From Kiritimatiellia bacterium (GTDB lineage: Bacteria > Verrucomicrobiota > Kiritimatiellia > CAIQIC01 > Lenti-01), in contig JAQUJC010000003.1 of the NCBI GenBank assembly GCA_028681135.1, positions 1 through 64,000 on the forward strand: DNA of 64,000 nt, read 5' to 3'. Numbering within the stretch: position 1 is the first letter of the stretch; each line of letters opens with the position of its first letter. The notes below the pieces were generated by a model. The model was not told the DNA's origin. It made no database searches and saw only the letters and a list, made by a program, of their open reading frames with translations. Positions 27,701 to 34,022 of the stretch are shown piece by piece. The position numbers and the translations under genes were made by a program.

Positions 27701-29547
27701 ATGATGCGGCGGGACGCCTCACAAACCGCACCGACGCCAAAAACCAGACCACACATTACCAATATGATGCCGTGGGCAACCTGACCAATATCAACTACCC
27801 CAACGACGCCGACGTGTCCTTCATCTACGACGCCCTGAACCGGAAAACCACGATGACGGATGGCATCGGCTCCACCACCTATGCCTACAGTTCTTGCTGC
27901 GGACTGCTGGAATCGGAGGATGGGCCGTTTGCCAACTACACATTGTACTTCGGCTATACGGACGCCAAGCAGTTGGCCTCGGTCACTTCTGCCTTCCTGA
28001 TTGTTGAGTACGACTACGACGGCCTCCAGCGTCTCCGGTCGGTAGTGGGCCCCGAAGGCACCAATACCTATTTCTACGAAGGAGCCGGAACCGCATGGCG
28101 AGACTTGCAGCTCGGCAACGGCACCGCAGTATCCCGGCATTATGACGAGTTGATGCGCCTGACAAACATGGTCAACGCTACCGATGCCGGGGTGCTCTCA
28201 TCGTTCGCCCTCACCGTGGACGACGCCGACCAGCGCACGCAGGTCATTCGCGAGGATGGCACGAGGTATAACTACGGCTACGACGCCATCGGCCAATTGA
28301 CCAACGCAGCCGCCACGCTGGCGGACGACACGCCCTGGCAGGCCTATCGGTTCGGCTACCAGTACGACTCCACAGGCAATCCCGTGGAACAGGACAAGAA
28401 CGGGCTTGTGTTCAGCAACTCCTTCAACCACCTCAACCAAAACGTCGCCACCGTTCCAGGCGGGTCATTGGCGGTGATGGGGCGCGTCAACTATGCGGGC
28501 GGGACCGTGGTGGTCAATTCCGTGCAGGCGCAACTTTCGCCCGATTTGATCTTCGCGGCGACGGGTATCCCGTTCACGCTCGGAACCAACGTGATAAATA
28601 CGGTGTTTACCGATCCCTTCGGACGCTCCACAAACCGGCAGACATCCGTGGTGGTGGCCCAGAAATCCTACCAATGCGACGCCAACGGGAATCTCACGAA
28701 CGATGGACGCATGGCGTATTTCTGGAACGACGAGAATCGGCTGGTGGCCGTGCGCAGCGCGAAAACGGGGGCGATGATCCAGGAGAATCGCTACGATGGG
28801 CTCGGGCGTCGGCGGGAAAAAATTGAGCATGGCGCAGACGGGATCACAACCAACCGCTACCTGTACCAGAATTGGATGGTGCTGGCGGTGACGGATGGGA
28901 CTGGGAACGTGCTGGAGACCTACACCCACGGCGCCGATCTGTCCGGGCAGGTGGGCGGCGGTGCAGGGGGCATCGGCGGCATTCTGGCCTTGATGCAGGC
29001 GAACGCAACGGCCTTTTATCACTACGACTTCAACGGAAATGTCGTCCAAGTGAGCGGCAGCAACCAAACCCAACTGGCGAAGTACACCTACGGACCTTTC
29101 GGAGAGGTGTTGCTCAAAGAGGGGGAATTCAATTCCCGATACCAGTTCAGCACCAAGGAACTGGATATGTCGACTGGGATGAATTATTACGGCTACAGAT
29201 TCTACTTGTCGGAGTTGGGGCGGTGGATAAATCGGGACCCTCTTAAGGAAGCAGGTGGGATGAATTTATATGCCATGGGTAAAAATTCTCCCATAAATGG
29301 TATTGATATTGACGGAAGAAAATGGTGGGAAAAGATTCCAATAGTATGTGATATATATCACAAAGCAAAATGCATTAACGAAATGGACAAATGGTATAAA
29401 GAGTGCATCGAAAGTATTCCAGACTGTGATGAGTGCGACGACTTGGTTGATTATGTCTTTTGTGTTATGGAGCAGAAGAAAAAAACCAAAGAATGCATGG
29501 AAAAATCTCAGGATATGCTTAAAGCCTGCTTAGAAGCATGTTATTAA
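24733..29547 (+). CDS. Rhs/YD-repeat secreted toxin-like protein with Cys-rich C-terminal tip
   Basis: This 1604-aa protein has a signal peptide (about 1-31), a Cys/Asp/Glu-rich segment (about 34-55) and an N-terminal domain (FEVYSGNVKRSVSDL). A CBM48/AMPK-glycogen-binding-like module is inserted at about 240-315 (IPGTWNDWTG, FFEYKYAVR, DPENPLVV). About 30 YD repeats follow (for example TTYDLDGRK, YEYDERGNQ). The Rhs core ends with YGYRFYLSELGRWINRDPL and NLYAMGKNSPINGIDIDGR. The last roughly 75 aa form a variable tip with nine cysteines and no recognised toxin fold. Base composition becomes AT-rich at about 29240, near the core/tip junction, as in exchanged polymorphic toxin tips. Export looks Sec-dependent. 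The activity of the tip is unknown. Confidence 0.9.
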   Translation: MKSNKKFLLWALVMGLLVAIMAMPVFGEEAGCDNEDPPECDPCEQECDDSEGPNRFEVYSGNVKRSVSDLRMAVQIGEHPLEFSRMHSSRSVWAVQVRSDFVFGRAGNWRHSHQWSILDDGEINGCQGLQVIAPNGRVSYYNKKSTNDLFMTYLPGTHSRVWPDGSTNFYLYNLDGTKYHITQGGGVSNKTFRMEGFWDAHSNWYGYAYGDDGYLTRVTGPNTNQYLELEYRDLEGAVAPGWVRFTYTNAQAAEVLIPGTWNDWTGTQTPMQTNSSGVWEADVELGEGFFEYKYAVRNQGSGTWQLVADPENPLVVGLDSNSLAVVSDEQIIERVTAGDGRSVEYVYDWDWNNGHKVLAMRLREAQYGTGESALYDYYSAEHDQYRSMLLKSADDPHVAGLARAISYTYHTNRLYSGQIHEERLLSSSQLVARLEYDPTNHLRRTVVKADGTTNEYLFVSGGANTEQKTDAAGQTIRRIHFGGNGMLQARVDPMGRTSVYTRTWHFGAVLSVSNGCGCRGDRINTYTDNTYPFYLASTADAAGNTTTYQRDTAHRPTAVYHPDGTSEYFEYNAHGQVTVEKRRDGATWTNVYDLRGRRTSTTGPDGAYTGFGYDEHDRVSSETNAMGLVTTTEYNWDGKPTRKVYPDSTEELWQYDRYGSVTQAVSRSGGITVYEYDERGNQIRVTDPVGAVTETTYDLDGRKVLETSPGGLVVSNTYDAIGRIIRRTYSSDLTFETWTYVYDGVSTHTNRLGYGTTNAYNADGHLASVTDARGNTTHYTYDQLGRRVASENALGQTTTQTLDPSGRVTSITDDDGLVVANTYNANGQLILSVQRGGITNEYAYDDTGRRTNVVLNGATVSITAYDAIGRTVWTRNADGVVVSNAYDSAGRLHRVYMTDGTFTENVYSNGWRWKTIDRAGRTNITERDAVGRLVQTIDPSGGTVQYRHDASGNLTNLVDQAGNNTFWTYDAEGRQTRKTYADSTHWDYEYDAAGRLTNRTDAKNQTTHYQYDAVGNLTNINYPNDADVSFIYDALNRKTTMTDGIGSTTYAYSSCCGLLESEDGPFANYTLYFGYTDAKQLASVTSAFLIVEYDYDGLQRLRSVVGPEGTNTYFYEGAGTAWRDLQLGNGTAVSRHYDELMRLTNMVNATDAGVLSSFALTVDDADQRTQVIREDGTRYNYGYDAIGQLTNAAATLADDTPWQAYRFGYQYDSTGNPVEQDKNGLVFSNSFNHLNQNVATVPGGSLAVMGRVNYAGGTVVVNSVQAQLSPDLIFAATGIPFTLGTNVINTVFTDPFGRSTNRQTSVVVAQKSYQCDANGNLTNDGRMAYFWNDENRLVAVRSAKTGAMIQENRYDGLGRRREKIEHGADGITTNRYLYQNWMVLAVTDGTGNVLETYTHGADLSGQVGGGAGGIGGILALMQANATAFYHYDFNGNVVQVSGSNQTQLAKYTYGPFGEVLLKEGEFNSRYQFSTKELDMSTGMNYYGYRFYLSELGRWINRDPLKEAGGMNLYAMGKNSPINGIDIDGRKWWEKIPIVCDIYHKAKCINEMDKWYKECIESIPDCDECDDLVDYVFCVMEQKKKTKECMEKSQDMLKACLEACY

Positions 29548-29565
29548 TAAAGGAAGTATAATATT

Positions 29566-30045
29566 ATGAAAAAAGCACTCTTAAATATTATTTCGTTTGT
29601 TGTCGGAATTGCTGTTGGATATTATTATGCTTACTCGCATGCGATAACAAACATTGGCCCGGCACTCGACATTGTTGGCCATTCTTATATTGCTTACATA
29701 ATGGAAACATCGGAAGCTGCGTACCGAACAGAATCACCCATAATTGCAATCTGGGCCCTTAAGCAATCTGCGGATGCCCTAAAAGAGCAGCTTGAAAAAG
29801 ATTATATAAGTCCAGTATTTACAAAAGAATATCTAACAATAAATCTTATGATTAATTATGCTAGACTGGCGAAGCTAACAGAGGATCAAGACACCGAACT
29901 CTCTAATGAATATATTAATAGAGCTGTTCATCTAGTTCCCAAGCGATACAGTGAACAACCCATGTCAAAAGGCGAGCTTTTCGATTTAATTAATAAACTA
30001 GACGATTATAAGGGAAAGGGGTCGGGGAAGGGGGCGGTCCTATAA
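29566..30045 (+). CDS. Candidate immunity protein for the Rhs tip
   Basis: This 159-aa protein has one N-terminal membrane helix (about 5-24) and then a helical domain (SAAYRT, ALKQSADALKEQLEK, EYLTINLMINYARLAKL). There is no recognised family. It starts 18 bp after the Rhs stop with SD AAGGAAG and has the same low GC as the Rhs tip, unlike the rest of the window. Position and composition suggest a cognate immunity protein that neutralises the toxin at the membrane. This is inferred from context only. Confidence 0.6.
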   Translation: MKKALLNIISFVVGIAVGYYYAYSHAITNIGPALDIVGHSYIAYIMETSEAAYRTESPIIAIWALKQSADALKEQLEKDYISPVFTKEYLTINLMINYARLAKLTEDQDTELSNEYINRAVHLVPKRYSEQPMSKGELFDLINKLDDYKGKGSGKGAVL

Positions 30046-30196
30046 TAATAATCGTGATTCTGGTTGTGGGAGATATATGGCGATGATCATGAAAGTTGCC
30101 TGGAACAAATGCAAAAGGGGGGGCTTGGTGCTCGTTTAACAAGGTGGACTTGTCGAATGAGAACTTTGATGGGATGGAGGGGGGGTAGGATATTTC

Positions 30197-30529
30197 ATGG
30201 ACTTCATATGCGGCATTCTTACGGGTCTGGTTGCGTGGGTAGTGACGACCCATCTTCTTGTGCCCCGCGTTCAATTCTCACAGGATATCGGGCGAACCTT
30301 TCCCCGGGGGAAGGTTCCGAGATATCGGGTCAAGATCCGGAACATAGGGCTCCGGTCTATTATTGATATTCAGGTGGTCTGTCGTCTGCGCATCAAAGGG
30401 CTGGACACCGAGCCGGAAAAGACCCAGGTCATCTATATTCGAATGGGGTACGAAAGAACGCCTATGCTGGCAAAAGGAAAGGCGTTGCTGAGAAGGGGTC
30501 AGTCCTATGAAATGATGTATTGGGATTGA
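30197..30529 (+). CDS. Short single-pass membrane protein, possibly truncated
   Basis: This 110-aa protein has an N-terminal transmembrane helix (about 4-22). A beta-rich cytoplasmic domain follows (RYRVKIRNIGLRSIIDIQVVCRLRIKG). From memory, longer proteins with this layout occur as hypothetical proteins in several phyla. This copy may lack its C-terminus, because it ends just before the right flanking repeat. The SD is weak (TAGGAT). It could be an orphan immunity or cargo gene of the Rhs island. No function assigned. Confidence 0.5.
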   Translation: MDFICGILTGLVAWVVTTHLLVPRVQFSQDIGRTFPRGKVPRYRVKIRNIGLRSIIDIQVVCRLRIKGLDTEPEKTQVIYIRMGYERTPMLAKGKALLRRGQSYEMMYWD

Positions 30530-30589
30530 CAAGCTGGGAGAAGATGCGGGGGAATGGGGACATGCCAAGGGAACCAAGAGAAAAAGGGG

Positions 30590-30716
30590 CATAAATTTAT
30601 ATTTTTGCTATTTTTCTCCTCTGGAACAGGTTACAAATGCCATTTTTGATGAAAAACGCTTCAAAATCGCCATTTTGGGCCTGTTTTAGCCATTTTGGGG
30701 CTGAAAATTCCATTTT
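30590..30716. repeat. Right 127-bp flanking repeat of the Rhs island
   Basis: Direct repeat of 22297-22423, same length, about ten substitutions. Together the pair brackets 8.2 kb holding the secreted protein, Rhs protein, candidate immunity gene and orphan membrane protein. Confidence 0.85.
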
Positions 30717-30741
30717 TCGCACTTTTTAGCTTCTTTTGAGC

Positions 30742-30765
30742 CCCGACGCCCCCGTCGGGCCTTTT
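30742..30765 (+). terminator. Possible intrinsic terminator after the Rhs island
   Basis: Stem CCCGACG / CGTCGGG with a 4-nt loop, followed by CC and four T. The T-run is short and the gap to the last gene is about 210 bp, so confidence is moderate. Confidence 0.4.
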
Positions 30766-30823
30766 CCGGGACGGGGTCGTCCCGGCTCCATTCGGATTGC
30801 TGTAAACGCTACGAAAAAGGTAC

Positions 30824-30867
30824 CAGTTTCATAATTTAACGTTTTTGCTATTTCCCTCTTCTGGAAT
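30824..30867. repeat. Third, partial copy of the flanking repeat
   Basis: It resembles the first 45 bp of the left repeat (CAGTTTCATAA, TTTTTGCTATTT, TCTGGA) with several substitutions, then diverges. It supports multiple insertion or recombination events at this locus. Confidence 0.6.
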
Positions 30868-30938
30868 GAAGGTGTCTGACCCGATGTCGCGGTGGTGTTC
30901 TTATCTCTTTGGGTTGCGGCGGCCGGGAAAAATGACCA

Positions 30939-32399
30939 TTGGCCAATTTCGTCTTGAAGGGTAAAGTGAGTGCCGATTTTACCATGACTAGCGCTTATCC
31001 CACCCCGACGGCCTCCCCGGCCACCGACAGCACACGCCAGATTGGGACCGATCCCATTTTGCCGCTGCTGCTGCGGTTTTCGGTCCCCTCCATCGTGGGA
31101 ATGTTGGTCCAAGCATTCTATAACATTGTAGACCGCATGTTCATTGGCCACGGTATCGGTTCGCACGGCCTCGCCGGGGTCACCCTGAGCTTTCCGCTGA
31201 TGATGATCATGGTCTCGTTTTCCATCTTGATCGGCGTCGGCGCCAACACGCTCTTTTCGATCCGCATGGGCGAAGGACGCCGGAAGGAGGCCGAGCAGAT
31301 TCTGGGCAACGCCTTTGGATTGCTATTTTTCGTCCCGCTGGTGGCATCGCTGATCGCCCTGACCCAACTGGACCCGCTTCTGCGTCTGGTGGGAGCCAGC
31401 AACGACCTGCTGCCACATGCGCGGACCTATGCCCGTATCATTCTTGCCGGGTCCGCGCTGTCCACCACCAGCCACGGGCTGGCGCACTTTGTCCGTTCCG
31501 ACGGCCATCCCATCGTCGCCATGGCCTCGATGATCATCGGGGCCCTCACCAATGTCGCACTCGATGCGCTCTTCATTTTCGGGTTTGGCTGGGGCATGGC
31601 TGGTGCCGCCTGGGCCACCGTGATTTCCCAGGGCCTGGCCTTCGCCTGGTGCCTGGGCTACTTCCTCTCTCCGCGCGCCAATACCCGCCTCCAGCGCCGC
31701 AACCTACGCCTGGACTACCCAAAAATCGTCTGGCCCATGCTCGGCATTGGGTTTGCGCCATTTGCCATGACCATGGCCAACAGTCTGCTCAACGTCATCC
31801 TCAATCGCGGCCTGGGGGAATACGGCGGCGACGATGCCATTGCCATCATGGGCATTCTATCCGCGTTCATGAGCATCATTTTCATGCCGGTCTTCGGATT
31901 GACCCAGGGGGCCCAGCCGCTGATCGGCTACAACTTTGGGGCGCGTCAGTATGATCGCGTCCTGCAGCTCTTCTGGAGCACGGCCATCGCCACCACCGTC
32001 GTGATGATTCTGGGCTGGAGCATCAGCCAGCTCTTTCCCAGGCAAATCCTACGCCTGTTTCTGGCCGCCGACTCGGAGCTGGTGCCCCTCGGCGTTCATG
32101 CGCTGCGGGTTTTCACACTCGCCTTTCCCATCATCGGCTTTCCCATCACGGGCGGCCATCTCTTCCAGGCCATCGGCAAACCGATCCCCGCCGCCCTGCT
32201 GGCTCTTTCTCGCCAGATCATCTTCTTCATTCCTTTCATTCTGATTTTTCCGAAATTCTGGGGCCTCAAAGGCATCTTCTACGCCGCGCCAGCCTCCGAC
32301 ACCCTGACCTGTCTGATTGCCATCTTTGTCGTGAGCCATCAGTTGCGCCTCCTCCGTCGCCGCATCACCTCTTCGCCCCCCCCCCCTACCACCCCATGA
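30939..32399 (+). CDS. MATE family efflux transporter
   Basis: This 486-aa multidrug/toxic-compound extrusion antiporter of the MepA/NorM type has twelve predicted membrane helices in two halves. Family motifs include LLLRFSVPSIVGMLVQAFYNIVDRMFIG at the first helix and QGAQPLIGYNFGARQYDR at the start of the second-half loop. The Met at 30984 (MTSAYPT) is an alternative start. An 11-C run at 32376-32386 encodes prolines in the tail. Its stop overlaps the Smr gene start by 4 bp. The substrate is unknown. Confidence 0.92.
   Translation: MANFVLKGKVSADFTMTSAYPTPTASPATDSTRQIGTDPILPLLLRFSVPSIVGMLVQAFYNIVDRMFIGHGIGSHGLAGVTLSFPLMMIMVSFSILIGVGANTLFSIRMGEGRRKEAEQILGNAFGLLFFVPLVASLIALTQLDPLLRLVGASNDLLPHARTYARIILAGSALSTTSHGLAHFVRSDGHPIVAMASMIIGALTNVALDALFIFGFGWGMAGAAWATVISQGLAFAWCLGYFLSPRANTRLQRRNLRLDYPKIVWPMLGIGFAPFAMTMANSLLNVILNRGLGEYGGDDAIAIMGILSAFMSIIFMPVFGLTQGAQPLIGYNFGARQYDRVLQLFWSTAIATTVVMILGWSISQLFPRQILRLFLAADSELVPLGVHALRVFTLAFPIIGFPITGGHLFQAIGKPIPAALLALSRQIIFFIPFILIFPKFWGLKGIFYAAPASDTLTCLIAIFVVSHQLRLLRRRITSSPPPPTTP
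32376..32386. repeat. C11 homopolymer at the MATE/Smr junction
   Basis: Eleven C encode the Pro-rich tail of the MATE protein just before the overlapping start of the Smr gene. Slippage would change the MATE tail and the coupling between the two genes. Confidence 0.75.
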
Positions 32400-32845
32400 A
32401 CATCTGCACGACCTGCGGCGAACCCATTGCCCCCCATTCCACCCTTTGCCCGTTCTGTGAAACCCCGCAACGCCCCTCCCCTGGGGCCCGTCCCGGCGGC
32501 CCACCGGTGCGCCACCTCGACCTCGAAGCGGGCCTGCCGACTGTCGCCGAAGCTCTCCAGCGGCTGGAAAGCCAGCTTGCCCGCGCCCGTGCGGATGGCG
32601 TCCGCGTCGTCCGCGTCGTTCATGGTTGGGGCTCTGCCACCGGCGGCGGGGGACGCATCCGCGCCGCCGCGCGGCGATGGCTTCAGGAACGCTACGATGC
32701 CGGCCATCTGCGTACGGTTTTCTTCGGCGACCATTTCACCCATACCAGCCCCGACGGCCGCGATTTCATCCGCCGCCATCCCGCCCTGCGTGCCAGCGAA
32801 CGCAGCGATCGCCACAATCCCGGCATCACCTTTGTGGAGCTTTAA
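32396..32845 (+). CDS. Zinc-ribbon Smr domain protein
   Basis: This 149-aa protein has an N-terminal zinc ribbon (CTTCG at 4-8, CPFC at 18-21) followed by an Smr (MutS2 C-terminal type) domain. That domain has HLDLEAGLPTVAEAL, the core motif VVRVVHGWGSATGGGGRIR and a C-terminal VFFGDHF segment. Smr domains nick nucleic acids or act in translation-linked quality control. The GxG loop is present as GSATGGGG. A zinc ribbon fused to Smr is uncommon. The start ATG overlaps the MATE stop. Confidence 0.85.
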   Translation: MNICTTCGEPIAPHSTLCPFCETPQRPSPGARPGGPPVRHLDLEAGLPTVAEALQRLESQLARARADGVRVVRVVHGWGSATGGGGRIRAAARRWLQERYDAGHLRTVFFGDHFTHTSPDGRDFIRRHPALRASERSDRHNPGITFVEL

Positions 32846-32937
32846 AACACACCCCGCCCAGCCCGTCCGCCCACTGGGCGGCCCCGACTTTATTTTCCAA
32901 GCTGGAAAGATGAGCGGATTTCGCCCATAAAGACCCC

Positions 32938-33999
32938 ATGAAGAAATCCAAGATGCCCCCCCCCCCCATTCGCGCCCTCTATGCCGTGCTGCTGATCACG
33001 GGCGGCTTACTGCTCTGGCTGCTGGCTCAGCCGAAACCCGGCGTACGGATTCGCCACCTCAAGCCGGTACTGGCACCGGATGCCCCCCCGGCCTCCGTCA
33101 TGCCATCGCGCCTTCGCGTGGCGACCTACAACATCGAGCACTTCACCGATGCCCGCGACGATGGTCCCGAGCGGACCCCCGCACAATTCATCGCCCAGGC
33201 GCAAGGTGCCGCCGCCATTATCGCCGAGGCCAACCCCGACATCCTGATGCTGCAGGAAGTTGAAAATGCCCGCGTATTGATTTATCTGAACGAACAGCTC
33301 CCCCAGCCCTACCCGTATATTTATGTCACCGACCTACGCCGCTCCAGTGGCGCGCGCGATTCGCTTAATCTCGCCCTGCTCTCGCGCCTGCGCCCCTGGC
33401 AGGTGCGCCAGTTGGGCTTTCAGGCCCTATCCGGCAGCGCCAGCCCCACCCGCGGAACTTTAGCGGCCACCTTCCCCCTCGCCGACGGCACAGCGCTGAT
33501 GACCTATAACATCCATTTAAAGTCCAATTACGGCGACGCCCCGCGCAATCAAGCCCAACGCGGAGTGGCGCTGCATCTCCTTGGTGCCGATGTGGTGACG
33601 CAAACCTTCCGCAACACCCCCCGCCCCACCTTCACCCTCGTTCTGGGGGACACCAATGTGGACCCGGACACACCCCAATTCGCCGACGATCCCTCGCTGG
33701 ATCCCTTGGCCGGTGGATTCGTGGACCTGTGGCGCGGACGCCCCATCGAAGAACGCACCACCATCCCCTCCCGCGCTGCTGGCGAAACAGGCGACCCGCT
33801 GCTGGTCTTTCCGCCGTCCGCCTTTGATCGTGTCTTCGCCTCAAAGAATTTTCTACAGGATGGCCCCTGGCGCATTGGCCCCCCCGCTGTCCTCCAAAAA
33901 GGAACCGCCACCCACGACAATTCAATTAAACCGGGCACAGACGGCCATATGTCGGACCACTATCTCGTCTATGTGGATCTAACCCCCACCCACAACTGA
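32938..33999 (+). CDS. Exported endonuclease/exonuclease/phosphatase (EEP) family protein
   Basis: This 353-aa protein has an N-terminal signal anchor (about 11-28). The EEP fold follows, with RVATYNIEHF (first Asn), PDILMLQEVEN (catalytic Glu), TYNIHLKSNYG, LGDTNVDPD (Asp/Asn pair) and GHMSDHYLV (final Asp-His). All catalytic residues appear present, so it should be a metal-dependent phosphodiesterase or nuclease acting outside the cytoplasmic membrane. Codons 7-10 are a C12 run right after the second Met, so tract-length changes would switch the frame at the start. It ends 23 bp from convergent bamA. Confidence 0.88.
   Translation: MKKSKMPPPPIRALYAVLLITGGLLLWLLAQPKPGVRIRHLKPVLAPDAPPASVMPSRLRVATYNIEHFTDARDDGPERTPAQFIAQAQGAAAIIAEANPDILMLQEVENARVLIYLNEQLPQPYPYIYVTDLRRSSGARDSLNLALLSRLRPWQVRQLGFQALSGSASPTRGTLAATFPLADGTALMTYNIHLKSNYGDAPRNQAQRGVALHLLGADVVTQTFRNTPRPTFTLVLGDTNVDPDTPQFADDPSLDPLAGGFVDLWRGRPIEERTTIPSRAAGETGDPLLVFPPSAFDRVFASKNFLQDGPWRIGPPAVLQKGTATHDNSIKPGTDGHMSDHYLVYVDLTPTHN
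32956..32967. repeat. C12 homopolymer at codons 7-10 of the EEP gene
   Basis: Twelve C encode four prolines immediately before the signal anchor. The position is typical of translational phase-variation tracts, though a sequencing or assembly length error is an alternative. Confidence 0.85.
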
Positions 34000-34022
34000 C
34001 GCTACGCCCCCCCCCTTCCGGC

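Larger units (their letters stand above)
30530..30938. other. Intergenic region right of the Rhs island
   Basis: No convincing gene here. It contains the right 127-bp flanking repeat (30590-30716), a hairpin with a short T-run (30742-30765), a further partial copy of the repeat start (30824-30867) and the string GGTGTCTGACCC. The layered repeats look like remnants of repeated insertion or recombination next to the MATE gene. Confidence 0.6.

Noticed and set aside
26300-28400. Repetitive stretch that could look like a CRISPR or minisatellite
   Set aside because: The periodicity is protein-level YD repeats in a long open frame, without identical DNA repeats and unique spacers.
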